The notes: a model not told the origin generated them from the letters alone. Counted from the stretch's first letter, positions 1 to 8,761 are shown. The stretch is DNA of 64,000 bases from M3007 sp044224705 (GCA_044224705.1 JBGAJY010000004.1:5560-69559); one strand, 5' to 3'. Numbers and translations are program-made.

Positions 1-769
1 TTTTGCGCAGCAATCCGTTATCGATGAAGAAGCAAAACAGCTGGTCTCCGATAGCCTGATGCAGCAAGGAGGCCGCTACAGTGGAGTCGACGCCGCCGGA
101 AAGCGCCATGATCACCTTGTCCTTGCCGATTTGCTGACGCAGATCGGACACGGTTTGCTCCACAAAATGCGCCGGCGTCCAATCGCCGCTGCAGCCGCAA
201 ACTCCAAGCACAAAATTTTTCAGGATGTGAAAGCCTTCGAGGGTATGGTACACTTCCGGGTGGAACTGAATGCCGTACAGTGCTTGCGCGAAAGCGCCTT
301 TTTTGCCCCTGAAGGCCGCAATCGGGATGCTGTCGGTGTGACCGAGCGCTTCCAGATTGTCCGGCAAACGAAGGATAGTGTCGCTATGGCTCATCCAGAC
401 CTGCGTTCGGGGTGTAATTCCGTGGAAAAAGGGATCGGCTGTGTCATTTTGCAGCAAAGCAGCTTTGCCGTATTCCCGCTTGGACGATTTGCCCACTTCG
501 CCGCCGTAGAAATCAGCGGTCAACTGAGCGCCGTAACAAATCCCGAGCATGGGTCGCTGACCGGCAATCTGATCAAGATCGATGCGCAGCGCATCGGGTT
601 GTTTGACCGAAAAAGGGCTGCCGGAAAGAATCACACCGCGCACGTCGGGTGTGAGGGCAGGCATTTTGTTAAAAGGAACGATTTCGCAAAAGACATTCAT
701 TTCGCGCACCCGCCGGGCGATCAGTTGGGTGTATTGCGAGCCAAAATCGAGGATAAGTATTTTTTCCAT
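1..769 (-). CDS. guaA: GMP synthase (glutamine-hydrolysing), 3' end outside window
   Basis: Amidates XMP to GMP with glutamine and ATP in the last step of guanine nucleotide synthesis; cytoplasmic. The 256 visible residues begin MEKILILDFGSQYTQ, the usual GuaA start. The class I glutamine amidotransferase domain comes first, with nucleophile Cys in GICYGAQ (about residue 78) and the triad His in GIQFHPEVYH. The ATP pyrophosphatase P-loop SGGVDST follows, and the gene then runs off the left edge. The dimerisation domain is therefore not visible. The GNAT gene upstream on the same strand ends 31 nt before this start, so the two may be cotranscribed. Family assignment is secure; only the C-terminal part is unseen. 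Confidence 0.95.
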   Translation of the reverse strand, partial: MEKILILDFGSQYTQLIARRVREMNVFCEIVPFNKMPALTPDVRGVILSGSPFSVKQPDALRIDLDQIAGQRPMLGICYGAQLTADFYGGEVGKSSKREYGKAALLQNDTADPFFHGITPRTQVWMSHSDTILRLPDNLEALGHTDSIPIAAFRGKKGAFAQALYGIQFHPEVYHTLEGFHILKNFVLGVCGCSGDWTPAHFVEQTVSDLRQQIGKDKVIMALSGGVDSTVAASLLHQAIGDQLFCFFIDNGLLRK

Positions 770-800
770 CAGGGAAAATTTGATGCTGAATTTTTGATAT

Positions 801-1310
801 TCAAGAGGTTTTGGAAACGCTCCACCAAATCGTGTCGCCGTTTTCCGAGGTGATCTGAAATCCGTTTTTCTTCAGAATATTATTCGAAGCCGCGTTGTTT
901 TTTTCGGTCTCACCGAGCACGTATTCTACCCCGGGCTGAGTAAAAGCCCACCGGAGCATCGCGCCGACGGCTTCGGTCATATAGCCTTTGCCGCGGTGGT
1001 TGGGAAGTGTACCATAGCCGATCTCGATTTCGCCGCGTTCATTGGGAGGGCCTTTAAAACAAAGGTCGCCCACGAGGCAGGGCGCCGATTTCAGGATAAT
1101 GGTCCACAGGGTAAAATAAAACCTCGAGTGCCGCCGTCCATCGACGTTGGGCATAATGGATTTTTCGAAAGCTTCGATCAGGTCGGGGGAAAGTTCCAGC
1201 CGGGCGGGCGGCAGGCCGAGTCCGGCTTCGAGCGAGCCGTCGTTCCGGAGGTATTGGAAGAGTTGCGGCCGGGTGAGCGGCTTCAGCAAGAGTCGGTCGG
1301 TTTCCAACAT
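801..1310 (-). CDS. GNAT family N-acetyltransferase (RimJ/RimL-like)
   Basis: A 169-residue acetyl-CoA-dependent acetyltransferase. It opens with LETDRLLLKPLT, typical of the RimJ/RimL-like subgroup. It carries the acetyl-CoA pyrophosphate-binding loop HRGKGYMTEA near residue 105 and the late NNAASNNILKKNGF segment characteristic of the fold. The substrate (protein N-terminus or small molecule) cannot be told from sequence. A TACTTTTG -7-like element lies only 7 nt upstream of the ATG, so a near-leaderless mRNA is possible. The gene lies just upstream of guaA on the same strand. Confidence 0.85.
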   Translation of the reverse strand: MLETDRLLLKPLTRPQLFQYLRNDGSLEAGLGLPPARLELSPDLIEAFEKSIMPNVDGRRHSRFYFTLWTIILKSAPCLVGDLCFKGPPNERGEIEIGYGTLPNHRGKGYMTEAVGAMLRWAFTQPGVEYVLGETEKNNAASNNILKKNGFQITSENGDTIWWSVSKTS

Positions 1311-1317
1311 CAGGCCG

Positions 1318-1325
1318 CAAAAGTA
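1318..1325 (-). promoter_or_regulatory. putative -7 element for the GNAT gene
   Basis: Read on the minus strand this is TACTTTTG, matching the Bacteroidota TAnnTTTG -7 consensus. It ends 7 nt before the GNAT start codon, so transcription would begin at or next to the ATG. No clear -33 TTTG is placed correctly, so confidence is low. Confidence 0.3.
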
Positions 1326-1431
1326 CGTTGAAAAAACGGCAGTGCTGCACCAGGCCCAAAGATGAAACGCAACAAAACGCCAAATTTTTTAACAGCGCAG
1401 CAGGCGTATTTCGCTTCAATTTAAAACGATG

Positions 1432-1464
1432 TTTGGTTTTTCGGGATTTCTGTGCGTACATTTG
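1432..1464 (+). promoter_or_regulatory. putative promoter of rpsP
   Basis: TTTG at 1432-1435, then 21 nt, then TACATTTG at 1457-1464. This fits the Bacteroidota primary sigma consensus of TTTG, a spacer of about 19-21 nt, and TAnnTTTG. The leader to the rpsP ATG would be about 70 nt. Confidence 0.55.
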
Positions 1465-1542
1465 CGCCCTCGAAAAGCCCGGCGTTACTGAGGTAAGGCA
1501 CCGGGCGAGATCCTATCTCTTCACTAATTTTCAATTTTCAAC

Positions 1543-2238
1543 ATGGCAGTCAAACTTCGCCTGCAACGCAAAGGCCGCAAAAAAGCGCCGTTTTACCACA
1601 TTGTAGTCGCCGACGCCCGTTCGCCCCGCGACGGCCGTTTCATCGAAAAAATCGGCACCTACAATCCCCTTACCGTTCCCGCTACCATCGAACTGGACCG
1701 CGACAGCGCCTATGACTGGCTCATGAAAGGCGCCCAGCCAACCGATACCGTCAACGCCATTTTGCGCTTCAAAGGCGTTTTGTTGAAAAAACACCTCCAG
1801 TTAGGCGTTGCCAAAGGCGCAATCACCCAGGAGCAGGCCGACGAACGACTGAACACCTGGGCGGAAGAAAAAGAATCCCGCATCAAGGCACGTCAAACCG
1901 CTACCGCCAAGCAAAAACTCGAATTCCAGGCTGCTGTCGACGGCAAACCGAAAGCCGCCAAGCCGAAACCCGTCGTGGAAGCCGCTCCTGTCGCTGAAGA
2001 AACGGCTCCCGCCGCTGACGACAATGTCGAATCGGTGAGCATCGCCGAAGAAGCCGCCACAGTTGCAGAAGCCACAGCCGAAGCGATCGCCGAATCCACC
2101 ATCCCGGCGGTGGAAGAAGTTGCCGAAGCAGCTGCTCCGGAGGCTACGGCCGATAACGCCGAATCGGTGTCGATCGAAGAACCGGCTGCCGAAGCACCCG
2201 AAACGGCTACGACCGAAGAAAATACCACCGAATCCTGA
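1543..2238 (+). CDS. rpsP: 30S ribosomal protein S16 with long acidic C-terminal tail
   Basis: Small-subunit ribosomal protein involved in 30S assembly. The first 80 or so residues are a canonical S16 (MAVKLRLQRKGRKKAPFYHI, then RDGRFIEKIGTYNP). The protein is 231 residues, against about 80-90 for E. coli S16. After a Lys-rich linker near residues 105-140, the rest is an Ala/Glu/Val-rich, strongly acidic low-complexity tail. It contains a near-duplicated block, DDNVESVSIAEEAA and ADNAESVSIEEPAA. Extended S16 tails are known in Bacteroidota, though this one is long. A hairpin terminator follows at 2292. Confidence 0.95.
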   Translation: MAVKLRLQRKGRKKAPFYHIVVADARSPRDGRFIEKIGTYNPLTVPATIELDRDSAYDWLMKGAQPTDTVNAILRFKGVLLKKHLQLGVAKGAITQEQADERLNTWAEEKESRIKARQTATAKQKLEFQAAVDGKPKAAKPKPVVEAAPVAEETAPAADDNVESVSIAEEAATVAEATAEAIAESTIPAVEEVAEAAAPEATADNAESVSIEEPAAEAPETATTEENTTES

Positions 2239-2291
2239 TTTTTCTCCCCGGCAGAAGTTGTTACTTTTGCCTCGCTCTTATACCGCATTTC

Positions 2292-2335
2292 AGACCTGGC
2301 AAAGCCCTTTGGTGGTTTTGCCAGGTCTTTCTTTA
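2292..2335 (+). terminator. hairpin after rpsP, possibly in the leader of the next gene
   Basis: AGACCTGGCAAA (2292-2303) pairs with TTTGCCAGGTCT (2317-2328) and is followed by a T-rich stretch. It most simply ends rpsP transcription. A TACTTTTG -7-like element at 2262-2269 would place the same hairpin in the 5' leader of the downstream gene, so an attenuator role is possible. Confidence 0.6.
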
Positions 2336-2356
2336 AAACTTTCAACGCTCCTACCG

Positions 2357-3751
2357 ATGCAAGCCTTAGACGAGAAATACTACACCCGCCTGAACGAGAT
2401 CGCAGCCGCCATCCAGGAATCGCCCAACCTGGCCGCTTACCTCGAGGAAGAAGAGGATGAAGCCTACAACGCCCTGCGCCAGGAAATCGAACCGGCCCTG
2501 TCCGAGCTCCACCACCAGGTAGCCGCCGAGGCGCCGCTCCAACTCGTCACTTTTGAAAAATACCTGCTCGACCCGCTGTTCGAAGGGCTTTATTTGCCCC
2601 GGGTGCTGGGCTATGCCGTATTGCGCGGCGAAATCAACGACCAGTACCGCTACGTGCGACCGAACGACCATTTCAAGGACATCCTGTTGGCCATCTGCCA
2701 AAGCGTCCACTTTGAGCAACTGAAGAAACGCATCGGCATGAGCGTACAGGTGGGTTTTGCGCTCAGCAGCGACATCTGGATCACCAACCTGATGACGCTG
2801 GTGGAAAACAAACGCATCCGCTATTTCCTCCAGCAGCAAAAAAGCGACCTGTACCGCGACGCCAAAGACCGCGCCGCGCTGTACCGGCGCTACTCCAACC
2901 AGTTCAAAAACGAATTGTACTACTCGGCCGACTTCCCGAGCACGGCAGGCGAAATGAAAGCCAATTTTTCGGCGCTGCGCCAATTCCTGCTCAAACGTTT
3001 TGAGGTAGGCGGCGACAACAGCAGCCTGAAAGAACAGATCAAATCTTTCCTCGACAACGCCGAATTCCAGAACAACGGGGAATACGTGGAAATGCTCGCC
3101 ATGTTCGGCAACTTCATGGATCTGGACGAAGCCGAGAAAAAAACGTTTGCCGGGCATTTTGCCCGCGAACGCAAAAATTTCCCCGACTTCGCTGAGACAT
3201 ACCTAGAATTCCTGCTGTCGCTGTACAAAGCCAAAATTGGCCTCAGCTCCGTGAATGACGAACGGATGTCCGCCCTGGTCGACAAATCCGTAAACGATAC
3301 CATCTCCGACTACTACCGCATTGCCGACAAGATCCACAGCCTGGGCTACGTACACCCCGACGCCATCGAGGCCGTGCAGGAATTCTCCAGTTCGCACGAG
3401 GGCCTCTCGGTGGAAAGTGAATGCCTGCGCCAACTTGTGCTTTGCTATTTCACCCGCCTCATCAGCGGCCTCACCGAACGGGAATACGCCGATTATTTCG
3501 AACTGACGAAGATATTTGGCGTGTACATGCGCATTTTTGACAACCAGCATTTCAACCAGGAAGTTGAAAAACTGTCGATGATCTATGTCGGCAAGCTGTT
3601 GAAACGTTTCACTGACAAACGCGCCAAAGACTACCAGGATGTGAAAAAATTCGTTTCCACGCAATTCGTCGATCTCGGCTTCTTGAAAGAAAAAGAGGTC
3701 GTGGAACTGTTCAAAACCCGCCGGAAAAAACGGAAACCTACGGATGCCTAA
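2357..3751 (+). CDS. conserved hypothetical cytoplasmic protein
   Basis: I do not recognise this 464-residue protein. The frame is open further upstream, but that part overlaps the rpsP tail and reads as Arg/Pro-rich nonsense, so I start at the ATG giving MQALDEKYYTRLNEIAAAI. The product has no signal peptide or membrane segment. It looks largely helical and is rich in Glu, Lys, Phe and Tyr, with a basic end (TRRKKRKPTDA). No catalytic motif is visible. It sits alone between rpsP and lepB. The uninterrupted length and normal composition make it a real gene. Confidence 0.75.
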   Translation: MQALDEKYYTRLNEIAAAIQESPNLAAYLEEEEDEAYNALRQEIEPALSELHHQVAAEAPLQLVTFEKYLLDPLFEGLYLPRVLGYAVLRGEINDQYRYVRPNDHFKDILLAICQSVHFEQLKKRIGMSVQVGFALSSDIWITNLMTLVENKRIRYFLQQQKSDLYRDAKDRAALYRRYSNQFKNELYYSADFPSTAGEMKANFSALRQFLLKRFEVGGDNSSLKEQIKSFLDNAEFQNNGEYVEMLAMFGNFMDLDEAEKKTFAGHFARERKNFPDFAETYLEFLLSLYKAKIGLSSVNDERMSALVDKSVNDTISDYYRIADKIHSLGYVHPDAIEAVQEFSSSHEGLSVESECLRQLVLCYFTRLISGLTEREYADYFELTKIFGVYMRIFDNQHFNQEVEKLSMIYVGKLLKRFTDKRAKDYQDVKKFVSTQFVDLGFLKEKEVVELFKTRRKKRKPTDA

Positions 3752-3848
3752 GGCGACGGGCGCCTTGGCAGTCGACAATTCCTGCGGCCAAACATCGAAT
3801 TTTTGATAGAAACCGTCGAAGCGCGGGCACAGGTCTTTCTTTGGGAAA

Positions 3849-3856
3849 TACTTTTG
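3849..3856 (+). promoter_or_regulatory. putative -7 element upstream of lepB
   Basis: TACTTTTG matches TAnnTTTG and lies 64 nt before the lepB ATG. No -33 TTTG at proper spacing was found. Confidence 0.3.
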
Positions 3857-3920
3857 TCCGCGTTTTTTATACATAGCCCGAATCATTCATTCCCCCATTC
3901 ATTCATTCACTCATTTCCAA

Positions 3921-5531
3921 ATGTCGGTACTGATCTTTCTGCTGGTATTATACGTCCTGCTCGGTCTGAGCATGATGAAATTATTCGAAAAAGCCGGTAT
4001 TCCGGGCTGGAAAGCGCTGGTGCCAGGCATGGCCGCTGTAGAATGGTGCAAAATGGTGGGCCGCAAGCCGACGTTTGCGCTGTGGCTCCTGTTTCCGATC
4101 GTCAATATTTTCATTTACGCAGGCCTCTGCGTGGACATGGTGCGGTCGTTCGGCAAACATTCCTTCTGGCAAGCTGCTCTTGCAGTGATTTATGCGCCCA
4201 TTCCGTTTTTTCTGATCGGGCAAAACGCCAAAGACCAGTATGGGGGCCCTATCCTCGAACGCGAACGCGAATACCACCGGCAGTATTCCGCCGCCATGGA
4301 AAAGAACGATAAAACGGCCCTGCGCAAACTCCAGGCCGACAATCCTTTCCACAAATCGGCCATACGGGAATGGGCGGAAGCCATCATTTTCGCGGTATTC
4401 GCAGCTGCTTTTATCCGGATGTTCCTGATTGAAGCCTACGTGATCCCGACCTCGTCCATGGAAGGCACCCTTAAAATCGGCGATTTCCTCTTCGTCAGCA
4501 AAGCGCATTACGGCATTCGCACGCCCATGACGGTGATCCAGTTTCCGCTGATCCACAACCGTTTTTCGCAAAGCGCCACCAGCGGTCTGCTCGGACACGA
4601 ATCCTACCTCAGAAACCCTTCCCTGCCCTATTACCGCCTGCCGGCGCTGGAATCCCTCGACCGCAATGAACCTGTGGTGTTCAATTTCCCGACCGGCGAC
4701 AGCATCATCATTACCCCCGACCGCGCCTATGACATCTATCAGTGGCGGCGCAACCGCCTGGAACGCATTTACGGCAAACAGGACGTCATCACCCGCCCTG
4801 TCGATAAGAAAGACCACTACATCAAACGATGCATCGCCATCGCCGGCGACAGCCTGCAAATCCGCGACCGCCAGGTGTATATCAATGGCCAGCCAGTGCA
4901 AAATCCCACGCACATGCAGTACCGGTACCGGGTCCTCAAAGGCGCCCAGCCCATCGGGCGCGGCACCATGGAGGCCATGGGTGTGAACATTACCGATTGC
5001 GGTGCGAATGCCTGGAAAGCAGGGATCTACAGCCTGGACAACAGCCAGGTGGAAAAACTGAAAGCCTCGGGCGCCGACGTAAAAGTGGACATGCTGCCAC
5101 CCTATGCCCCGGCCGATCCCAGTTTCGGCCCCGACGACGTGTTCCCCAACGCCAAACAAACCGCCGGCTGGACGCGCGACGATTACGGCCCTATCTGGAT
5201 TCCGAAAGCAGGCGCCACCATCACCCTGACTCCGGAAAACCTGCCGTTTTATGAGCGCATCATCCGGGTGTACGAGGGCAATACGCTGGACGTCCGCAAC
5301 GGTGAATTCTTCCTGAACGGTCAAAAAACGACCACCTATACTTTCAAACAAAACTACTACTGGATGATGGGCGACAACCGCCACAACTCGGAAGATTCCC
5401 GCTTCTGGGGCTACGTGCCCGAAGACCATATCGTGGGCAAACCGCTGTTCATCTGGTTCTCCACCAAAAACGGCAACATGCGCGACGGTATCAACTGGAA
5501 CCGGATCTTCAAATCGGCCAGTACGATGTAG
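3921..5531 (+). CDS. lepB: signal peptidase I
   Basis: Membrane-bound serine/lysine protease (family S26) that removes signal peptides on the periplasmic face. Residues 1-100 form an N-terminal hydrophobic region resembling the DUF5684-type extension seen in Bacteroidota enzymes. A further helix near 152-172 precedes the catalytic motif IPTSSMEG (Ser about 179). The general-base Lys is in YIKRCIAIAGD (about 302), and the C-terminal box is GDNRHNSEDSRFWG. At 536 residues it is much longer than E. coli LepB (324). The extra length lies in the N-terminal helices and a big insert between Lys and the C-terminal box. It is followed by a strong terminator. Confidence 0.95.
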   Translation: MSVLIFLLVLYVLLGLSMMKLFEKAGIPGWKALVPGMAAVEWCKMVGRKPTFALWLLFPIVNIFIYAGLCVDMVRSFGKHSFWQAALAVIYAPIPFFLIGQNAKDQYGGPILEREREYHRQYSAAMEKNDKTALRKLQADNPFHKSAIREWAEAIIFAVFAAAFIRMFLIEAYVIPTSSMEGTLKIGDFLFVSKAHYGIRTPMTVIQFPLIHNRFSQSATSGLLGHESYLRNPSLPYYRLPALESLDRNEPVVFNFPTGDSIIITPDRAYDIYQWRRNRLERIYGKQDVITRPVDKKDHYIKRCIAIAGDSLQIRDRQVYINGQPVQNPTHMQYRYRVLKGAQPIGRGTMEAMGVNITDCGANAWKAGIYSLDNSQVEKLKASGADVKVDMLPPYAPADPSFGPDDVFPNAKQTAGWTRDDYGPIWIPKAGATITLTPENLPFYERIIRVYEGNTLDVRNGEFFLNGQKTTTYTFKQNYYWMMGDNRHNSEDSRFWGYVPEDHIVGKPLFIWFSTKNGNMRDGINWNRIFKSASTM

Positions 5532-5560
5532 GCCGACTGTCATTTTACGTTTACAAAAAA

Positions 5561-5600
5561 CAAAGACCCTCGAACGAGCTGTTCGAGGGTCTTTGTTTTG
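5561..5600. terminator. bidirectional terminator between lepB and rdgB
   Basis: Perfect 15-bp stem CAAAGACCCTCGAAC (5561-5575) with its complement at 5581-5595, a 5-nt loop, and a T-rich tail on the plus strand with A-rich sequence before it. It serves the convergent lepB and GNAT-RdgB genes. Confidence 0.85.
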
Positions 5601-5647
5601 AAGTCAGCGACACCGATAGTAAAACCCTCTTGTGCGATGGTTTAAAA

Positions 5648-6754
5648 TCATTCCGTTTGAAGGACTGCAACGAGCTTTTCCGTAGCCAGCGCCCGGTGGC
5701 TGATTCGGTTTTTCACCTCATCGCCCAGCTCGGCAAAAGAGTTGGAATAGCCTTCAGGAATAAACACAGGATCGTAGCCGAAATCGCTCTGTCCGCGTCG
5801 TTCCGTGGCGATGGAGCCCGGGCAAACGCCTTCCAGCAGGATTTCCTTCCCGCCGGCGATCAGCGCAATGACCGTTCGGAACCGGGCGCGGCGGTTGTCC
5901 TGGCCTTCGAGATTGGTCAAGAGCAGGGAAATATTGGCTTCGCGGTCCCTGGCCTCACCCGCGTAGCGGGCCGTGTGCACACCCGGAGCGCCGCCAAGGG
6001 CTTCCACTTCGAGGCCTGTGTCCTCGGAAAAACAATCGTAACCGTAGCGTTCTTTGACGTAACGGGCCTTGAGCAAGGCATTGCCTTCGAGGGTGATTTC
6101 GGTTTCTTCAATGTCCTCCAGACAGCCTATGTCGCGCAGGGTTTTGATTTGAAACTGGCCGCCGAGAATCTGCTCTACCTCGCGGGCTTTGTGGGGGTTG
6201 TTGGTAGCAAAAACAATGGTATGCATATTGAATATCAGGAAATTATCTTTTTTTTCAAGAATAACGAATTCCAGCGGCTGCACAGGTTTGCCGAAGCGGG
6301 GATCGGGCTCAAAGGCCTGTGTTTCGCCGGTAAGTACATAACCGTGACGCAGGTACCAGTGCACCAGTTCCGTCCGCACGGAAAAGACCGTCATGTAAAT
6401 AGCGGGGCAATGGGTTTGAATCGCGTGATGCTCTGCAGCTTGCAGCAGCCGTTTACCAATTCCGGCGCCCTGCTGTTCGGGCGACACGGTGAGCATGCCC
6501 AGGTAAAGCCCCCGGCCGGTGCGGCGCAGGTGCACACAACCCAGGATCAGGCCCGTTTCGTCGCAGCATTTCAACAGGACGGAATCGGGGTTTGCCAGGA
6601 TTTCGATCAAGGTGGGTGCATCGGTCCGGGCGTCGCCCACGAGCAGGTCTGCTTCGGTGGTCCAGCCCTTTTTGGAAGTCTCGCCACGGAAAGCGCTGTT
6701 GATCAGTTGCAGCAAGGCGGGAACATCACCGGAGGTAGCGGGGAGAATGGACAT
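5648..6754 (-). CDS. rdgB: GNAT acetyltransferase fused to RdgB/HAM1 NTP pyrophosphatase
   Basis: One 368-residue frame carries two enzymes. Residues 1 to about 170 form a GNAT domain (acetyl-CoA loop EQQGAGIGKRLL). From Met177 (ATG at 6226) a complete RdgB/HAM1 follows (IVFATNNPHKAREVEQIL, then FSEDTGLEVEALGG, then GFGYDPVFIPEG-like SDFGYDPVFIPEGY). RdgB hydrolyses dITP, XTP and similar noncanonical purine nucleotides to monophosphates. The join is only a few residues and coincides with a run of eight A (plus-strand T at 6248-6255). One A fewer or more would end the GNAT at once, just before the RdgB ATG. It may therefore be two genes joined by a homopolymer error, a slippage site, or a true fusion. 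Confidence 0.85.
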   Translation of the reverse strand: MSILPATSGDVPALLQLINSAFRGETSKKGWTTEADLLVGDARTDAPTLIEILANPDSVLLKCCDETGLILGCVHLRRTGRGLYLGMLTVSPEQQGAGIGKRLLQAAEHHAIQTHCPAIYMTVFSVRTELVHWYLRHGYVLTGETQAFEPDPRFGKPVQPLEFVILEKKDNFLIFNMHTIVFATNNPHKAREVEQILGGQFQIKTLRDIGCLEDIEETEITLEGNALLKARYVKERYGYDCFSEDTGLEVEALGGAPGVHTARYAGEARDREANISLLLTNLEGQDNRRARFRTVIALIAGGKEILLEGVCPGSIATERRGQSDFGYDPVFIPEGYSNSFAELGDEVKNRISHRALATEKLVAVLQTE

Positions 6755-6917
6755 GAGACTGAGTCATTTAGGAATTTTTGGATCGTGGAATTGTCCGCCA
6801 CAACAAATTGCCTTGTTAAAAAATTCATGTCATTAAGGCAAATAACGACAAAAAGTTTGGGAATTGGGATAAATCGTACATTAGCTGCATTGTTCACTCA
6901 CTTTAACCAATTACATC

Positions 6918-7103
6918 ATGAGCAAAATTTTTGAAGCAATCAAACAAAAAGTAGCGGAAGTTGACGCCGAAGTATCCAAATTCTACACCGGCAACAATGC
7001 TGCTGGCGGCCGTGTTCGCAAAGCCATGCAGGAGCTGAAAGACCTTGCCCAGGAGCTGCGCAAAGACGTCCTGGAAGTCAAAAATTCCAGAAAGGCATCT
7101 TAA
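6918..7103 (+). CDS. histone H1-like protein, Hc1 family
   Basis: A 61-residue small protein beginning MSKIFEAIKQKVAEVDAEVS, with the family-typical stretch KFYTGNNAAGGRVRKAMQEL and a Lys/Arg-containing end (EIRKDVLEV-type, then KNSRKAS). It resembles Bacteroidota Hc1-like proteins thought to bind DNA and help compact the nucleoid; binding here is inferred from family. It lacks the long Lys/Ala-rich tail of some relatives. A strong terminator follows. Confidence 0.85.
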   Translation: MSKIFEAIKQKVAEVDAEVSKFYTGNNAAGGRVRKAMQELKDLAQELRKDVLEVKNSRKAS

Positions 7104-7144
7104 TAAATGCTTCGTTAGTCCCTGAGGCTGAGTGATTTGAATTT

Positions 7145-7186
7145 GTTGGGCTTGTTGGTTTCATCACCAACAAGCCCAACTTTTTT
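7145..7186. terminator. terminator after the Hc1 gene
   Basis: A 14-bp stem GTTGGGCTTGTTGG (7145-7158) pairs with 7167-7180 and is followed by TTTTTT: a textbook intrinsic terminator on the plus strand. It lies between the convergent Hc1 and carboxylase genes. Confidence 0.85.
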
Positions 7187-7219
7187 GCCCTGACGAGCAT
7201 TGAATTTGCCAGTCCTGCT

Positions 7220-8761
7220 TCAAAGTGGCACGTTGCCGTGCTTCCGTTTGGGACGTGCCACAGCCTTGTTTTCGAGCATGGCGAAACCTTTGATCAGTTT
7301 GCGGCGCGTCTCCCTCGGAGCGATCACTTCGTCGACAAAACCGCGCGCGGCAGCCCGGTAAGGGTTGGCGAAGGTGTCCGCGTATTCGCGTTCTTTTTCG
7401 GCCAGTTTGGCCACCGGATCGGACGCGGCGTCGATCTCCCGTTTAAAAATAATTTCCGAAGCGCCTTTAGCGCCCATCACGGCGATCTCGGCCGAAGGCC
7501 AGGCAAAATTCAGGTCGGCGCCAATGTGTTTCGAGTTCATCACATCGTATGCGCCGCCGTAGGCTTTTCGGGTGATCAGTGTGATGCGCGGCACCGTCGC
7601 TTCCGAAAACGCGTACAGCAACTTGGCGCCGTTGGTGATGATCGCGTTCCATTCCTGGTCGGTGCCGGGCAGGAAGCCGGGCACATCCACGAGCACCAGC
7701 AGCGGAATGTTGAAACAGTCGCAGAAACGCACAAAACGCGCGGCTTTTTTAGAAGAATTGACGTCCAGCACGCCGGCAAGGCTCATCGGCTGGTTCGCCA
7801 CGATCCCGATGCTGCGGCCTGCCAGACGTGCAAAACCGACCACGATGTTCTCGGCGTAGCTGTCCTGAATTTCAAAAAACGACTCCTGGTCCACCATCCC
7901 GGCGATCACCTCTTTCATGTCGTACGGATGGTTCGGGTTGTCCGGAATGACGGACGTAAGACCTTCACAAAACTCTTCGTCGACCTTATACGGCACATGC
8001 GGGGGGGTGTCCTCGCAATTCTGCGGCAGATAAGAAAGCAGTTGTTTGATTTTGGCAATGCAATCGAGGTCGTTGGAGGCTACGAGGTGTGTCACGCCGC
8101 TTTTGGTCGAATGCGCCGAAGCGCCGCCGAGGTCTTCCGAGCTGACCTCTTCGTTGGTCACGGTTTTGACCACGTTCGGGCCGGTCACAAACATGTACGA
8201 GCTGTTCTGCACCATCACGATAAAATCGGTCATGGCAGGGCTGTACACCGCGCCTCCGGCACAGGGACCCATGATGGCCGAAATCTGGGGCACCACCCCG
8301 GAGGCTTGTACGTTTCGGTAAAAAATATCGGCGTAGCCGCCCAGCGAATTCACGCCTTCCTGGATGCGCGCGCCGCCGGAATCGTTGAGACCGATGAGCG
8401 GAGCGCCGTTTTTGACCGCCAGGTCCATCACCTTGCAAATCTTCTCAGCGTGCGTTTCGGACAAAGAGCCGCCGAAAACTGTAAAATCCTGTGCAAAAAC
8501 GTACACCAAACGGCCGCCCACGGTGCCGTAACCGGTGATGACACCATCGCCGAGGAACTGCTGGTCGGCCATGCCGAAATCTGTGCAGCGGTGGGTCACC
8601 AGTGCGCCGATTTCTTCAAAAGAATCGGGATCGAGCAAAAAATGCACGCGTTCACGGGCGGTGAGTTTGCCCTTTTTGTGTTGTGCATCGATGCGGCTTT
8701 GGCCGCCGCCGAGCCTGGCTTCGGCGAGTTTGGACTGTAAAAGGTCGAGTTTGTGGTCCAT
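7220..8761 (-). CDS. pccB: acyl-CoA carboxylase beta (carboxyltransferase) subunit, propionyl-CoA type
   Basis: Biotin-dependent carboxyltransferase that moves CO2 from carboxybiotin to propionyl-CoA or a related acyl-CoA; it is also similar to methylmalonyl-CoA decarboxylase alpha. The 513 residues match the usual length of about 510-530. Two crotonase-like halves are visible, with the oxyanion-hole segments MGPCAGGAVYSPA and GKIITRKAYGGAYDVM-like (LITRKAYGGAYDVMNSKH), plus the LTARERVHFLLDPDSFEE start region. No biotin carrier or carboxylase subunit lies alongside, so the partner must be encoded elsewhere. A TATCTTTG promoter element lies 38 nt upstream of the ATG. Confidence 0.92.
   Translation of the reverse strand: MDHKLDLLQSKLAEARLGGGQSRIDAQHKKGKLTARERVHFLLDPDSFEEIGALVTHRCTDFGMADQQFLGDGVITGYGTVGGRLVYVFAQDFTVFGGSLSETHAEKICKVMDLAVKNGAPLIGLNDSGGARIQEGVNSLGGYADIFYRNVQASGVVPQISAIMGPCAGGAVYSPAMTDFIVMVQNSSYMFVTGPNVVKTVTNEEVSSEDLGGASAHSTKSGVTHLVASNDLDCIAKIKQLLSYLPQNCEDTPPHVPYKVDEEFCEGLTSVIPDNPNHPYDMKEVIAGMVDQESFFEIQDSYAENIVVGFARLAGRSIGIVANQPMSLAGVLDVNSSKKAARFVRFCDCFNIPLLVLVDVPGFLPGTDQEWNAIITNGAKLLYAFSEATVPRITLITRKAYGGAYDVMNSKHIGADLNFAWPSAEIAVMGAKGASEIIFKREIDAASDPVAKLAEKEREYADTFANPYRAAARGFVDEVIAPRETRRKLIKGFAMLENKAVARPKRKHGNVPL

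Noticed and set aside
59..853. Long plus-strand open frame (264 codons)
   Set aside because: Antisense shadow of guaA, which shows clear conserved motifs on the minus strand.
2063..2356. N-terminal extension of the unknown protein into rpsP
   Set aside because: Overlaps the S16 tail in another frame and reads as Arg/Pro-rich sequence; ATG at 2357 is preferred.
5630..6934. 434-codon plus-strand open frame opposite GNAT-RdgB
   Set aside because: Shadow frame; the minus strand encodes recognisable domains.
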